Assembly: GCA_016190375.1 (NCBI GenBank)
Contig: JACPQR010000010.1
Location: 22,129 to 86,128, forward strand
Length of the DNA stretch: 64,000 nt
Reading direction: 5' to 3'
DNA from: Deltaproteobacteria bacterium
GTDB lineage: Bacteria; Myxococcota_A; Polyangia; JACPQR01
The stretch's first letter is position 1; each line of letters starts with the position of its first letter. Made by a program: the position numbers and the translations under genes. Shown here piece by piece: positions 25,142-35,361 of this stretch. The notes under the pieces were generated by a model, which ran no database searches, was not told the origin of the DNA, and saw only the letters and a list, made by a program, of their open reading frames with translations.

Positions 25142-26730
25142 GGCAAGACCTCCTCGGCGCGCTCGTCCGGGAAGATGCAGATGTCGACGCCCGCGTTCGT
25201 GCACTCGAGCGGGTGATCGTCCTCCGGCGCCTGTACGGGCGGATCCTCGGCGAGCGTCGAGATCGAGCAGATCTCGTTGCACGTGGCCCCGTCCCAGGGC
25301 TCGGCCGTCGGGTCGCAGGTCTCGCCCACGTCGAACGCGCCGTTGCCGCACAGGATGTCCTCCGCCGCGGGCGCCGGCTGCGTGTCGGCCGTGACGTTGG
25401 CGCACTGCTGGACGAGGCGGTTGGTCGCGAGGGAGTTGCAGCGCTTGAAGCAGACTCCGTCCGGCTTCTTCGCCCTGCGGAGCCCGTAGCACTGGAAGTC
25501 GCGAACGCCGCCGCAGCGCGAGTCGCGCTTCTCGTCCTCGTTCGTGTCGTCCTCGTCCGGGTCGCAGGCGTTGTAGCAGAAGCGCTTCTCACGGGCCCTC
25601 AGCCCCACGCAGATCAGGTCCGCGAGCTGCCCAGCCGCGTCGTCGGGGGGCGCGGGCCCGCCGAACGGGTCGCAGCGAGCGATCCCCGGCCCGCATTCCT
25701 CGCCGAAGCCCACCGGCGGAGCGTCGCAGAACGCGGGAAGCGCCGGATCGAGGGGGGCGCGGATCCTCAGGTCGAGGTTGCACGTGAGCGGCGCGTCGCT
25801 CGCGGTCGCGGTCGACTCGCAGTCCACGTTCGTGCCGCACGCCGGGATCACCCCGCGGATGGGGACGTTCCTCACCTCGGACGGCTCGCGCGGCGTCGGG
25901 TCGACCGCGTCCGCGAACGCGTCGATGTCGCCGTAGGCGAACTCGTCGTCGATCGGCGTCTCGAGCACGCGGACGAGCGGCGAGTACTCGGGGTCGCCGG
26001 GAAGGGCGCCGAACAGTCGGTTGTCCTTCGCCACGACGTGCTCGCCGAAGAGGTCGAGGACGGGGTACACGACGTCCCGGGCGGCGAGGTCGAGGGGTAG
26101 CCCGAGCCCTCCTTTCGGGTCCTGGAGGACCTCCCATCCTCGATCGACCAGGAAGCAGAACGCCTTGAGCCGCCGGAACCAGAGCGGGAGCCTGGGCAAG
26201 GGACGCGCGCGCTCCGAGAGGCCGCGGGCCAGCACCGCCGCTTCCTCGACCATCGGGCAGTTGACCACGACGCCCGTCTCGTTCATCTCGAAGCCGGCGC
26301 GCTCGAGCGTCTCCAGGCTCTTGATGTCCTCGTTCTGGTAACCCGCCGGCGCCGTCACCTGGACGATCTCCCAGAACGGGCTGTAGTCGGGCCGGTCGAG
26401 GAGCGTCTCGACGATCGCGCCCTGACCCTCGAGCTTCTCCTGATCCTCCGAGAGCTCGAGCAGCGGCGAGCCGCTCTCGTCGTACAGGACGTACATGGGA
26501 TTGACGGGCGGCTTGCCCTGGGCGTCGACCTCGACGGGGCCGAAGTCGTAGGCCTCGACTCGCTGGCGGTCGTACATGCCGTAGACGGGCTCGACCTCAC
26601 CAAAACCGCCGTCCGGATAGACGCCTCCGTCCGTCTCCTCGTACTCGGCGACTCCGAGCGAGCTGTCGACGAGGCCCTCCTCCTCGCAAGCCGCGAGGCT
26701 GAGCAGCACCGAGATCACGAAACACCTCAT
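25138..26730 (-). CDS. Lipoprotein of unknown family with Cys-rich C-terminus
   Basis: 530 aa. The lipobox is LSLAAC. Residues about 45-260 are clearly paralogous to the protein encoded just upstream. Shared blocks include VEAYDFG, PVNPMYVLYD, YSPFWEIVQV, VVVNCPMV and FCFLVDRG. The C-terminal half (about 290-520) is extra. It holds about 22 cysteines in EGF-like spacing and a CNEICS segment near the end. No catalytic motif is recognised. The start overlaps the previous stop (ATGA), and its own stop overlaps the receptor start, so all three should be made together. It is a likely surface partner or ligand-binding component of the TonB-dependent receptor. Confidence 0.75.
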   Translation of the reverse strand: MRCFVISVLLSLAACEEEGLVDSSLGVAEYEETDGGVYPDGGFGEVEPVYGMYDRQRVEAYDFGPVEVDAQGKPPVNPMYVLYDESGSPLLELSEDQEKLEGQGAIVETLLDRPDYSPFWEIVQVTAPAGYQNEDIKSLETLERAGFEMNETGVVVNCPMVEEAAVLARGLSERARPLPRLPLWFRRLKAFCFLVDRGWEVLQDPKGGLGLPLDLAARDVVYPVLDLFGEHVVAKDNRLFGALPGDPEYSPLVRVLETPIDDEFAYGDIDAFADAVDPTPREPSEVRNVPIRGVIPACGTNVDCESTATASDAPLTCNLDLRIRAPLDPALPAFCDAPPVGFGEECGPGIARCDPFGGPAPPDDAAGQLADLICVGLRAREKRFCYNACDPDEDDTNEDEKRDSRCGGVRDFQCYGLRRAKKPDGVCFKRCNSLATNRLVQQCANVTADTQPAPAAEDILCGNGAFDVGETCDPTAEPWDGATCNEICSISTLAEDPPVQAPEDDHPLECTNAGVDICIFPDERAEEVLP

Positions 26731-27626
26731 GGCAGTCGCCCGATCGCTGGGTAGTCGCGGTACGTCTCCGGCGAGCGGAGCTCGATCAGGGTCGGATCGA
26801 TGTCGGCGAGGTCGTCGAAGCCGCCGACCTGGTAGGTCGGCCGCACCTTGACCTCGGAGATCAGGCAGACAGGGGAGTAGCCGTGGTCGCCGGGGAGGAG
26901 GTCGGTGACGATGTTGCCCGGGACCTCGACCTCCTCGTCGAAGATTCGGACCTCCGGGATGAAGATGTCCTGCGCCGGGATCGTGTAGGTGATGCGGTCG
27001 CCGACCGTGACCGCGTCCACGTCGAGCGGCGCGAGACCACGGGCGACCAGAGCCTCGCCGCCCTCGAGGAGGAAGCAACGCGTCTGCTTCTTGCGGTACC
27101 ACAGGTCGATCACGGGCAGATCGCGATCCGCGGCTGCAGGTCCGATGACCGGCTCGGCGTCGGAGGCAACGAGCGGACAGTGGACGACCGCGTCGGTGTA
27201 GGTCAGCCTGAGCCCGCGCCTGAAGAGCGTGGCCTGCGACTTCACCTCGTTCGCCTCGTACCCGTCCTCCACCTCGACCTCGACGACCTGGAAGAACGAC
27301 GAGTAGTTCGCCGAGGCCGGGATCACGTCCACGATGGGGCGCTGTTCGGCGACGGCGTCGCCCATGACGTACATCGGATTGACGCGCACCCCCGCGAAGC
27401 CTCCGTCCGCGTTGCGGAGCGGCTCGACCTCGCCGAGGTCGTACAGCTCGACGGGGGCGCCGCGGTAGTAGCCCCGGATCGGGGCGATGGAGCCCCGGGT
27501 CTCGTCCGGGAACCCGTCGTCGGAGACCATCCCCTCGTCCTCGTCGACGTCCTCCTCCGAGCAGGAGGAGACGACCCCCGCGAGCGGGAGGAGTGCCGCC
27601 AGGATCGCCGGTACCCGGAGACGCAC
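26727..27626 (-). CDS. Lipoprotein of unknown family, first gene of receptor operon
   Basis: 299 aa. The lipobox is VVSSC. Its blocks VELYDLG, VRVNPMYVMGD, YSSFFQVVEV, VVHCPLV and WYRKKQTRCFLL align with the downstream paralog, which has an added Cys-rich tail. No known domain is recognised. The start is GTG 27626, without a Shine-Dalgarno sequence but with a -10 box 8 nt upstream. It heads a three-gene coupled operon with the TonB-dependent receptor. The pair of paralogs does not resemble SusD, so this is not a standard SusC/SusD locus. Confidence 0.75.
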   Translation of the reverse strand: MRLRVPAILAALLPLAGVVSSCSEEDVDEDEGMVSDDGFPDETRGSIAPIRGYYRGAPVELYDLGEVEPLRNADGGFAGVRVNPMYVMGDAVAEQRPIVDVIPASANYSSFFQVVEVEVEDGYEANEVKSQATLFRRGLRLTYTDAVVHCPLVASDAEPVIGPAAADRDLPVIDLWYRKKQTRCFLLEGGEALVARGLAPLDVDAVTVGDRITYTIPAQDIFIPEVRIFDEEVEVPGNIVTDLLPGDHGYSPVCLISEVKVRPTYQVGGFDDLADIDPTLIELRSPETYRDYPAIGRLP

Positions 27627-27634
27627 CGGCGCCG

Positions 27635-27640
27635 CTTATA
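27635..27640 (-). promoter_or_regulatory. -10 box of the receptor operon (leaderless)
   Basis: TATAAG (part of GTTATAAG) on the minus strand, 8 nt before the GTG at 27626. Confidence 0.45.
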
Positions 27641-27734
27641 ACACGGCGGGTTCCGCCGGCGACCGCTATTCGGCGACTCCGTCGCAGTCGTCGTGGAGGT
27701 TGGGCGCTCCGCGTGAGCAGGACTGGCCTTCACG

Positions 27735-27848
27735 TCAGGCGCAGAGGTCGCCGCCGGGCATGCCGAACGTGGACCACCAGCTCGCGATCCGAACCACCTC
27801 GCCGAGAGCCTCTGGTGAGACGATGACCTTGAATGGGTTCTCGGCCAT
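27735..27848 (-). pseudogene. Truncated RelE/ParE-type toxin
   Basis: An ATG at 27848 opens 37 codons: MAENPFKVIVSPEALGEV, then VRIASWW, and a stop soon after. This is the typical N-terminal strand-helix of ParE/RelE toxins (xVxxSPEAxxExxxIAxWW). The remaining 55 or so residues of the family, with the catalytic or gyrase-binding part, are absent. Other frames downstream do not continue the homology. It sits 18 bp after the antitoxin stop, the normal order for such pairs. Confidence 0.6.
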
Positions 27849-27866
27849 CCCCGCGGCAACCTGGAC

Positions 27867-28082
27867 CTACAAGCGATGCAGAAGCGCACGGAGCTCGCGG
27901 AGCGGGATGCCCTTGCCGGACCTGATCGAGTCGATCCCACGCAGGATGGCCTCTTCCTCCTCGCTCGTGAGGTCGATCGGTGGCTCCCTTTCGCGCAGCA
28001 CGATCGTCAGCTCGGAACCCTCGGGGAACTTGGCCCGCGTGACTATCTTCCCCTTCACGACTCTTGCGCGAGCGGCCTTCAC
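27867..28082 (-). CDS. Small antitoxin-like protein
   Basis: 71 aa. The N-terminal half (VVKGKIVTRAKFPEGSELTIVL) is a swapped-hairpin-type beta segment. The C-terminal half (DLTSEEEEAILRGIDSIRSGKGIPLREL) is a helix-turn-helix that usually contacts the toxin. This layout is common in antitoxins of ParE/RelE pairs. GTG 28082 is preferred because a -10 box lies 7 nt upstream. A TTG at 28124 would extend it without support. The toxin downstream is truncated, so the module is no longer functional as a killer. Confidence 0.65.
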   Translation of the reverse strand: MKAARARVVKGKIVTRAKFPEGSELTIVLREREPPIDLTSEEEEAILRGIDSIRSGKGIPLRELRALLHRL

Positions 28083-28089
28083 GTGAGGC

Positions 28090-28095
28090 AGGATA
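28090..28095 (-). promoter_or_regulatory. -10 box of antitoxin gene (leaderless)
   Basis: TATCCT on the minus strand, 7 nt before the GTG at 28082. Confidence 0.5.
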
Positions 28096-28136
28096 GCACC
28101 GGTCAGCGAGGGCACGCCCTTCAATCGCGCGCCGCG

Positions 28137-29417
28137 TTACCGTCCGAGTGCCGCGCCGAGCGCCCAGGCGAGCGAAAGGAGCGCCGCCGCGTCGAACGCC
28201 GCCATCGCCAGCCGGATCCGTACGGACCGCCTGATCGCCGCTACCGGCGCGTCCAAGAGCGCCTCGAGCCGGAGCGCCCGCTCGAACGGCGGCTCCGCCG
28301 GGAACTCGGCGCCGACCGCGTGCACCCGTTCGAAGAGGCCCACTGCACGGGCCGACCGCGGCAGATCCCCGCGCAGCGCGGCCAGCGTCAAGACCAGCGG
28401 CCGGCCGGGTGGCACCTGCGCCTTCGAGCCATCGTCCAGGGCGAGAGACGTCGCCCCGACCTTCATTCGCCAGCCGCGAGCCGGATCGATGCGTCCTTCA
28501 CGGAGCTGGCCCGCGAGGACGACCGACCGCGGTCCCGGCACCAGCACCCGATGGATCCGCGCCATCGATACGATCTCGGCAATCGCCCGCAGGAACAGCG
28601 CGGCGAGCACGAGGCCCAGGCCGAGACCGGCGACGCCCGTCGGGGCGATCTCATGGTCGAGGACGCGCTCGGGCCCGCCGGCACGGGCGAGAACGAAGCT
28701 GCGACGGAATGCAGTTCGCCGCACCCACGCCGCGATCACCCGGCCACCGTGCTCGATCGCCGCGGCGCATCCGTGCTCCGCGCCCGGCGGGCAATGCGCC
28801 CCTTCGAGGCGGGCCAGCTCGCGGCGCGAGCCGCCCCGAGCGCGGATCCGCCAGACGCGACCGGCGGCGGCTGGCTCGACGCAGGCCACGACACCGCCGG
28901 TGCGGCCGAGAACCGGGGCTGCCTGCCAGGGACGACCCCACGCGCAGGGTCCGGAGTTCGGGAGGTAGTCGTACTCCGGCTGACCCAGCGGGACGCGACG
29001 GCGGCCGGATCGAACCGCCAGTCCCGCCGCCTCGAGCTGGGCCTCTGTCATGGCGGGCCATTCGTCGACCTCATGGCTCGGGACGGGTCGCCCGTACTCA
29101 TCGAGCGTTGCCAGGAGGATCGCATCCATGTAGGACCTGACCAGGACCAGCGTGCGCGATCCACGCGACGGCAGCGCGAGCTGGGAGGCCGGGGGCACCG
29201 TGCCGAGCCTCCGCGGAGCTCCCGCGGGGCGGAGGTCGGGCCCGATCCTGCGCACCAGCACCGAGGACGACTCCGACGGACCCTCGACCCACGCGGCGAG
29301 GAGCCCCCGCGACGTGGCGGCCAGCGCCGGCGATCGCCATTTCGGCGTGGCGCGCAGGTGCAGATCGCCGAGAACCGCGATCGCGGCGGCCATCAGGGCC
29401 CCCGCGACGAGCCTCAT
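28137..29417 (-). CDS. Membrane protein of unknown function
   Basis: 426 aa. An N-terminal membrane segment (about 1-20) is followed by an extracytoplasmic region of about 250 residues with weak propeller-like strands (ALAATSRGLLAAWVEGP, RVIAAWVRRT). A second membrane segment lies near residue 260 (GVAGLGLGLVLAALFL). A cytoplasmic or periplasmic domain and a third segment (AALLSLAWALGAALG) complete the C-terminus. No family is recognised. ATG 29417 has AGGG upstream. GTG 29441 is an alternative that would overlap the upstream lipoprotein stop. It is the last gene of a minus-strand group with that lipoprotein and possibly the kinase. Confidence 0.6.
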   Translation of the reverse strand: MRLVAGALMAAAIAVLGDLHLRATPKWRSPALAATSRGLLAAWVEGPSESSSVLVRRIGPDLRPAGAPRRLGTVPPASQLALPSRGSRTLVLVRSYMDAILLATLDEYGRPVPSHEVDEWPAMTEAQLEAAGLAVRSGRRRVPLGQPEYDYLPNSGPCAWGRPWQAAPVLGRTGGVVACVEPAAAGRVWRIRARGGSRRELARLEGAHCPPGAEHGCAAAIEHGGRVIAAWVRRTAFRRSFVLARAGGPERVLDHEIAPTGVAGLGLGLVLAALFLRAIAEIVSMARIHRVLVPGPRSVVLAGQLREGRIDPARGWRMKVGATSLALDDGSKAQVPPGRPLVLTLAALRGDLPRSARAVGLFERVHAVGAEFPAEPPFERALRLEALLDAPVAAIRRSVRIRLAMAAFDAAALLSLAWALGAALGR

Positions 29418-29434
29418 CAAAAGGGCCCTGGGGA

Positions 29435-30337
29435 TCAGCACTGCTCGCCGGTCGAGATGCAGCCGCTCCAGGTGCAATCGTCGCGACAATCGCGCCGCGC
29501 GTTGCCGGCGCAGGCCGAGCAGCGATCATCGCCCGAGCCCGGGCAGCACATGTCGTCGGGCTCGCAGGTCCCCTCGCCGGCGCACGAGCCCCACGCGCAA
29601 TCGTCCGAGCAGACCCGCGTGCCGCAGTTGCCGCACTCCTCGGTGTCGCCCGGGCTGCACTCCCCGTCCAGCTCGCAGGTCTCCCACGCTTCCCACTCGC
29701 ACCGATCGTCGCAGCTCCGAGAGCGCGATCCGCAACCGCCGCATGTTTCGGTCTCGACGTCGCCGGGCGCACAGCCGTGCTCGCCGTCACAGCCGCCCCA
29801 CTCCTCCCACTCGCAATCCCGCCCGCAGCTCCGCGACCTCGCGCCGCAGTTGCCGCACGGCTCCCGCGCCATCGCGCCCGGGACGCACTCGCCTCCCTCG
29901 CCCTCGCAGTCCCCGGCTTCGCCCCACGCGCCCTGCGCGTCGCACTTCCGCACCGCGGTCCCGCACCGACCGCACGGCTCATCGCGCTCCTCGTCCGGCT
30001 CGCACGAACAATCGACTGGAGCCGTGCAGTCGGACCAGCGGCCCTGCACGCAGACCTGCGTCCCGCTCCCGCAGGCTGACTCGCAGGCCCGCATTCGGCC
30101 GGGAACGACCTCCGGGTCGCGGTCGTCGCAGTCCAGAACCGCGGGGAAGCCGTCGCCGTCCTCGTCGATGCTCGGCTGAATGCACCGTCCCCCCGAGCAC
30201 ACGAGCCCCTCCCCGCAGGGCGGCGAGCACTCCCCGGTACCGGCGTCGCCACCCGCCGTATCCGGTCCGCCGGAAGGGCAACCGGCGACGACGAGCACCG
30301 CAAGGGCGCAGAGCGACGGGGTCGGCCAGCGAAGCAT
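29435..30337 (-). CDS. Cys-rich lipoprotein with repeated CxxC modules
   Basis: 300 aa. The signal peptide ends in VVAGC. One DEDGDGFPAVLDCDD segment (about 60-75) resembles a calcium-binding thrombospondin type-3 unit. Residues about 100-300 hold repeated modules with CG.CG and W..W/CEWE..G.C, similar in spacing to thrombospondin type-1 or EB modules. The ATG at 30337 is chosen for the signal peptide. A TACCCT box lies 16 nt upstream and no Shine-Dalgarno sequence is seen. The function is unknown. It is encoded between a Ser/Thr kinase and a membrane protein on the same strand. Confidence 0.7.
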   Translation of the reverse strand: MLRWPTPSLCALAVLVVAGCPSGGPDTAGGDAGTGECSPPCGEGLVCSGGRCIQPSIDEDGDGFPAVLDCDDRDPEVVPGRMRACESACGSGTQVCVQGRWSDCTAPVDCSCEPDEERDEPCGRCGTAVRKCDAQGAWGEAGDCEGEGGECVPGAMAREPCGNCGARSRSCGRDCEWEEWGGCDGEHGCAPGDVETETCGGCGSRSRSCDDRCEWEAWETCELDGECSPGDTEECGNCGTRVCSDDCAWGSCAGEGTCEPDDMCCPGSGDDRCSACAGNARRDCRDDCTWSGCISTGEQC

Positions 30338-30391
30338 GCGGGGAGCGTCGAAGAGGGTAGAAGCCACGGGACTCGAGCTCAACGTCAGCAG

Positions 30392-32242
<1,851 letters not shown>

Positions 32243-32249
32243 GATCGAA

Positions 32250-32255
32250 AGCGTA
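32250..32255 (-). promoter_or_regulatory. -10 box of kinase gene (leaderless)
   Basis: TACGCT on the minus strand, 7 nt before the GTG at 32242. Confidence 0.4.
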
Positions 32256-32308
32256 CACCCGCGCACCGTCGCGGGCGAGTCGTGGTACGAGCTGCGCGTC
32301 CGGGAGGC

Positions 32309-32842
32309 TCAGCGAGCTCGATCCGCGTTCTCGATCAGCTTCTCGAGGGTGCTCAGTCGCTTGGGCGCCGCCTTCCGTACAGCGGAGCGGAGCAGATCGC
32401 GATCGGCGCCGGACGCGAGGATCGCTTCGATGTCGGCGAGGTCCTGCGTGCGCCCGGCGAGGAGCTTCATGATCACGATCGTGTCGACTGGCGCGATGGG
32501 GACGCCCTCGCTGACGTGGGCACGGGCGAGCCCCTCCTCGATGACGCGCAGTCCCTCCGTGAGCGGCACCTGATCGACGTCGATGCCGTCGAATTCGATC
32601 ACGGGCACCCTCATGGTGACGAATCCTCCCGGGTGTCTCTCGAAGGCCTCATCTCCCACGAGGAAGTCGATGTCCTCGGTCGTGCGGGGACGGTCACGGT
32701 ATGCGTTGGCGCCGAGCGCCCCGACGAGCGCGTGCCGGATGCCGGCGTCGGAGAGCATCTTCGAGACCTCTCGCACGGGACGCTCGTAAGCGGGCACGGG
32801 GCGCAAGGCTTGCCTGAGGTCCGGCTCGTCCCCCGGGATCAT
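32309..32842 (-). CDS. Nucleotidyltransferase-fold protein (AbiEii-like)
   Basis: 177 aa. It contains HALVGALGANAYR and RTTEDIDFLVG (about 37-63), the G-x-A...R-T-xDIDF pattern of AbiEii/minimal nucleotidyltransferases. A C-terminal helical part has a KLLAGRTQDLADIEAIL motif common in this group. Such proteins act as toxins or antitoxins or have unknown roles. The usual first G-G/S is G-A here, so catalysis is uncertain. A strong GGAAGGAG Shine-Dalgarno sequence 7 nt before ATG 32842 decides the start against ATG 32878. No partner gene is adjacent. Confidence 0.75.
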   Translation of the reverse strand: MIPGDEPDLRQALRPVPAYERPVREVSKMLSDAGIRHALVGALGANAYRDRPRTTEDIDFLVGDEAFERHPGGFVTMRVPVIEFDGIDVDQVPLTEGLRVIEEGLARAHVSEGVPIAPVDTIVIMKLLAGRTQDLADIEAILASGADRDLLRSAVRKAAPKRLSTLEKLIENADRAR

Positions 32843-32947
32843 CCTGCGGCTCCTTCCAATGGCGATCTGCGGTCGCATTGCTCGGGCCCGAGTGCGGCCC
32901 TTCGATCAGCCTAGCACGCGACGCCAGGCAGCGGCGGAGCCGGAGCG

Positions 32948-33994
32948 CTACGGCAACCTGAACCGCACCTGGGCCGTCGGCTCGGAGGTCAACGCCAGCG
33001 CGAGCACGGTGCCACCGGCTGCGACGATCGCGCCGCCCACCGCGACGTAGACCCAGCCCGGCACGCCGCCTCCGGTGGTCGGAGGCTCCGGGTGCCTTCG
33101 GTCACCATCCGGCGCCCCGTTTCGACACAGGCCCAGCCGGAGCGCCAGATCCTCCACGCTCGCCGCGCGCTCGGTTCGCGCCTCGCCGTCGATCCGGGCG
33201 ACGGCCCGCACGCCCCGTGGCACGCCCCACACGGCGATGGCTCCCTCGCGCCCAGCGAGAGCGCTCACCACGCGGGCGGACGGCTCGGCGCCGGCCATCG
33301 TGACCCGGCCGCGCTCGCCAGGGCGCGCCACCACGATTCGGGCTCGCAGCTCTCCCCTCGAGTCGACGGAGGCGACGATGAACCTCCCCGCCTGGCGCAT
33401 CACACGAGGTGCGTCCTCGGGGATGCCCGAGACCCAAACCCACGGGTCGATCCGCGAGTCTCCGATCTCGACCTCGCCCAGCGGGAGGTCGAGCCGCCGG
33501 CGCTTCGCTGCGTCGAGGGCCCTGTCGATCGCCGGAGGCATCAGGTCGCGGTCGACCTCGATGCCGGGCCAGAACGACACCGCCTCGTCGAGGCGGTCGG
33601 CCACGTCCGGGGGGATCTGCTCGGGGCCACCCGCCTTCGACCATCGCGCGAACGCGTCGACGATCGCCGCTTCGGCCCAGATCCGTCCGGTGCCGGCGAG
33701 CTCCGGGTGCTCGTCGAGCTTCTCGCGGAGCCGGGCCAGCGTTTCGAGCGCGCTGTCGAACTCGGCCTCGAGCGTCGCTTGCCGTGCGGCGCGCACTGCC
33801 GCGATGACGTCGGGGTGCGCGGCGGGCTCCGGCGGGCGCGGCGCCTCCACGAGCTCGAGACCGGTTGCTCCGCAGCGAATCGCGGCGTCACGGAGCTCGC
33901 GCGCGGCGGCGCCGTCGACGTCGGCCCGGAGGACCTTCTGGGCGTCGACGGCCGAAGGGCAAGCGAGCACCAGGAGGAGGATCGCCGGCCTCAA
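32948..33994 (-). CDS. Exported protein of unknown function with C-terminal membrane helix
   Basis: 348 aa. The signal peptide (LRPAILLLVLACPSAVDA) is followed by a helical region (about 45-140) and a mixed region with a PEGA-like stretch (IDPWVWVSG, RFIVASVDSRGELRARI). A low-complexity loop and a membrane segment (GWVYVAVGGAIVAAGGTVLALAL) precede a short tail. The start is a TTG at 33994 overlapping the stop of the activator gene (TTGA), so it is co-translated with that gene. A similar build (helical N-terminus, C-terminal membrane segment) is seen in the protein at 37367-38230. The role is unknown. Confidence 0.65.
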   Translation of the reverse strand: MRPAILLLVLACPSAVDAQKVLRADVDGAAARELRDAAIRCGATGLELVEAPRPPEPAAHPDVIAAVRAARQATLEAEFDSALETLARLREKLDEHPELAGTGRIWAEAAIVDAFARWSKAGGPEQIPPDVADRLDEAVSFWPGIEVDRDLMPPAIDRALDAAKRRRLDLPLGEVEIGDSRIDPWVWVSGIPEDAPRVMRQAGRFIVASVDSRGELRARIVVARPGERGRVTMAGAEPSARVVSALAGREGAIAVWGVPRGVRAVARIDGEARTERAASVEDLALRLGLCRNGAPDGDRRHPEPPTTGGGVPGWVYVAVGGAIVAAGGTVLALALTSEPTAQVRFRLP

Positions 33995-35310
33995 CGCCCC
34001 GGCGCCCCGTGCCCGTACTTCCGGAACAGGCGGCGGACGACGTTGCGGTCGATCCCGGCGATGCGACACGCCTGCGCGATGACCCCGCCGCTCTCCTTCA
34101 CGAGCGCCTCGACGTAGACTCGCTCGAACTCCTCGACGGCTCCCGCGCGCGCGGCGTGGTACGGCGTGACCGGACGGGCCGGACGCTCTGCGGCCGAGCC
34201 CGCGAGGTGCGGCGGGATCTCGCCGAGCGCGACCAGGTGGTCGAGCGCGTTCTTCAGCTCGCGGCAGTTGCCGGGCCACGCGTAGGCCCTCAGGGCAGCG
34301 ACTCGCTCGGCGAGGTGCCTGGCCTCGGCGGGCGAGCGCCCGGCTTCGAGCAGCATGTGCTCGGCCGTCGGACGGATGTCCTCGCGCCGCTCCCTGAGGG
34401 CCGGCATCTTGAGCTGCACCACCGCGAGGCGGAAGTAGAGGTCCTGCCGGAACGTCCCCTTCGCGACCTCGGTCGCCAGATCCCGGTGCGTCGCCGCGAG
34501 GACCCGGATGTCGACCTTTCGGAAGTCGCTCCCGCCCACGGGCTTGACCTCGCGACTCTCGAGGGCCCTGAGCAGCTTCGGCTGCAGGTCCGGGGCCAGG
34601 TCCCCGATCTCGTCGAGCATCAGCGTTCCGCCGCTCGCCCGCTCGATCGCGCCGACTCGATCGGCGACGGCGCCCGTGAACGAGCCGCGCAGGTGCCCGA
34701 AGAGCTCCGACTCCGCGATGTCCCGCGCGACCGACGCGCAGTCGAACACGACGAACGGTCCCGACGCGCGCCGCGAGGCCTGATGGATGGCTCGCGCGGC
34801 GAGCTCCTTGCCGGATCCCGTCTCGCCCAGGACCAGGACCGTGGCCTCGCTCTTCTCGAGGCGCTCGAGGAGCGCGAAGACCCGCTGCATCGGCTCCGAG
34901 ACGCCGTACAGGTCCCCGTACGAGTCCCTGAGGGCGCCGACGGGGAGGTCCGGCGATCCGAGCGCGATCTCCGAGCGTCCGACGCGGAGGATCGTGCCGG
35001 GCGCCAGGACAGCGTCGTTGATCCTCGCCTGGCCCACGAAGACGCCGTTCTTGCTGCCGAGGTCGCGAACGCGGATGCCGCCGGGCACGATCGCGACCTC
35101 CGCGTGCGCGCCCGACACGGAGCGGTCGTCGAGCACGAGCTCGCAGCCCTCCCGCGACCCGATGCGGAGGCTCGTCCGCTCCAGGACCCAGGACTGGCCC
35201 GCCGAGGGGCCCGCAACGACGATGACCTCGATGCCTCCCGAGCCTGCCCGCCGCCCCGTCGAGAGCGCGTCGGTCGAGGTGAAGCCCCCGATGTCGCTGT
35301 GCGTGGTCAC
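33991..35310 (-). CDS. FHA-domain sigma-54-dependent transcriptional activator
   Basis: 439 aa enhancer-binding protein. An FHA phosphothreonine-binding domain (about 40-115, LRIGSREGCELVLDD, SGAHAEV, LGSKNGVFV) takes the place of a receiver. The AAA+ domain (about 132-365) has Walker A GETGSGKE and Walker B LMLDEIGD. The sigma-54 contact loop is GSFTGA instead of GAFTGA. A Fis-type helix-turn-helix is at the C-terminus (about 395-435, IAQACRIAGIDRNVVRRLFRKYG). FHA activators respond to Ser/Thr kinase signalling, and two such kinases are encoded in this window. The start is GTG 35310 with no clear ribosome site. The Ala-to-Ser change in GAFTGA is seen in some active family members. Confidence 0.93.
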   Translation of the reverse strand: MTTHSDIGGFTSTDALSTGRRAGSGGIEVIVVAGPSAGQSWVLERTSLRIGSREGCELVLDDRSVSGAHAEVAIVPGGIRVRDLGSKNGVFVGQARINDAVLAPGTILRVGRSEIALGSPDLPVGALRDSYGDLYGVSEPMQRVFALLERLEKSEATVLVLGETGSGKELAARAIHQASRRASGPFVVFDCASVARDIAESELFGHLRGSFTGAVADRVGAIERASGGTLMLDEIGDLAPDLQPKLLRALESREVKPVGGSDFRKVDIRVLAATHRDLATEVAKGTFRQDLYFRLAVVQLKMPALRERREDIRPTAEHMLLEAGRSPAEARHLAERVAALRAYAWPGNCRELKNALDHLVALGEIPPHLAGSAAERPARPVTPYHAARAGAVEEFERVYVEALVKESGGVIAQACRIAGIDRNVVRRLFRKYGHGAPGR

Positions 35311-35361
35311 TCGGTTGATGCGATCAGACGACGCACGCGCTCATCGGTCAAGTCCGGAGCG

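Noticed and set aside
18581..25216. A 2211-codon open frame on the plus strand
   Set aside because: It runs antisense to the TonB receptor and SpoIID genes and out of frame with the glycosidase. Long stop-free antisense frames are expected at this GC content, and its composition is Arg/Gly/Pro-rich without motifs.
26727..27626. SusD-type partner of the TonB-dependent receptor
   Set aside because: It lacks the helical TPR-rich fold and sequence features of SusD, and both lipoproteins belong to one unrelated family.
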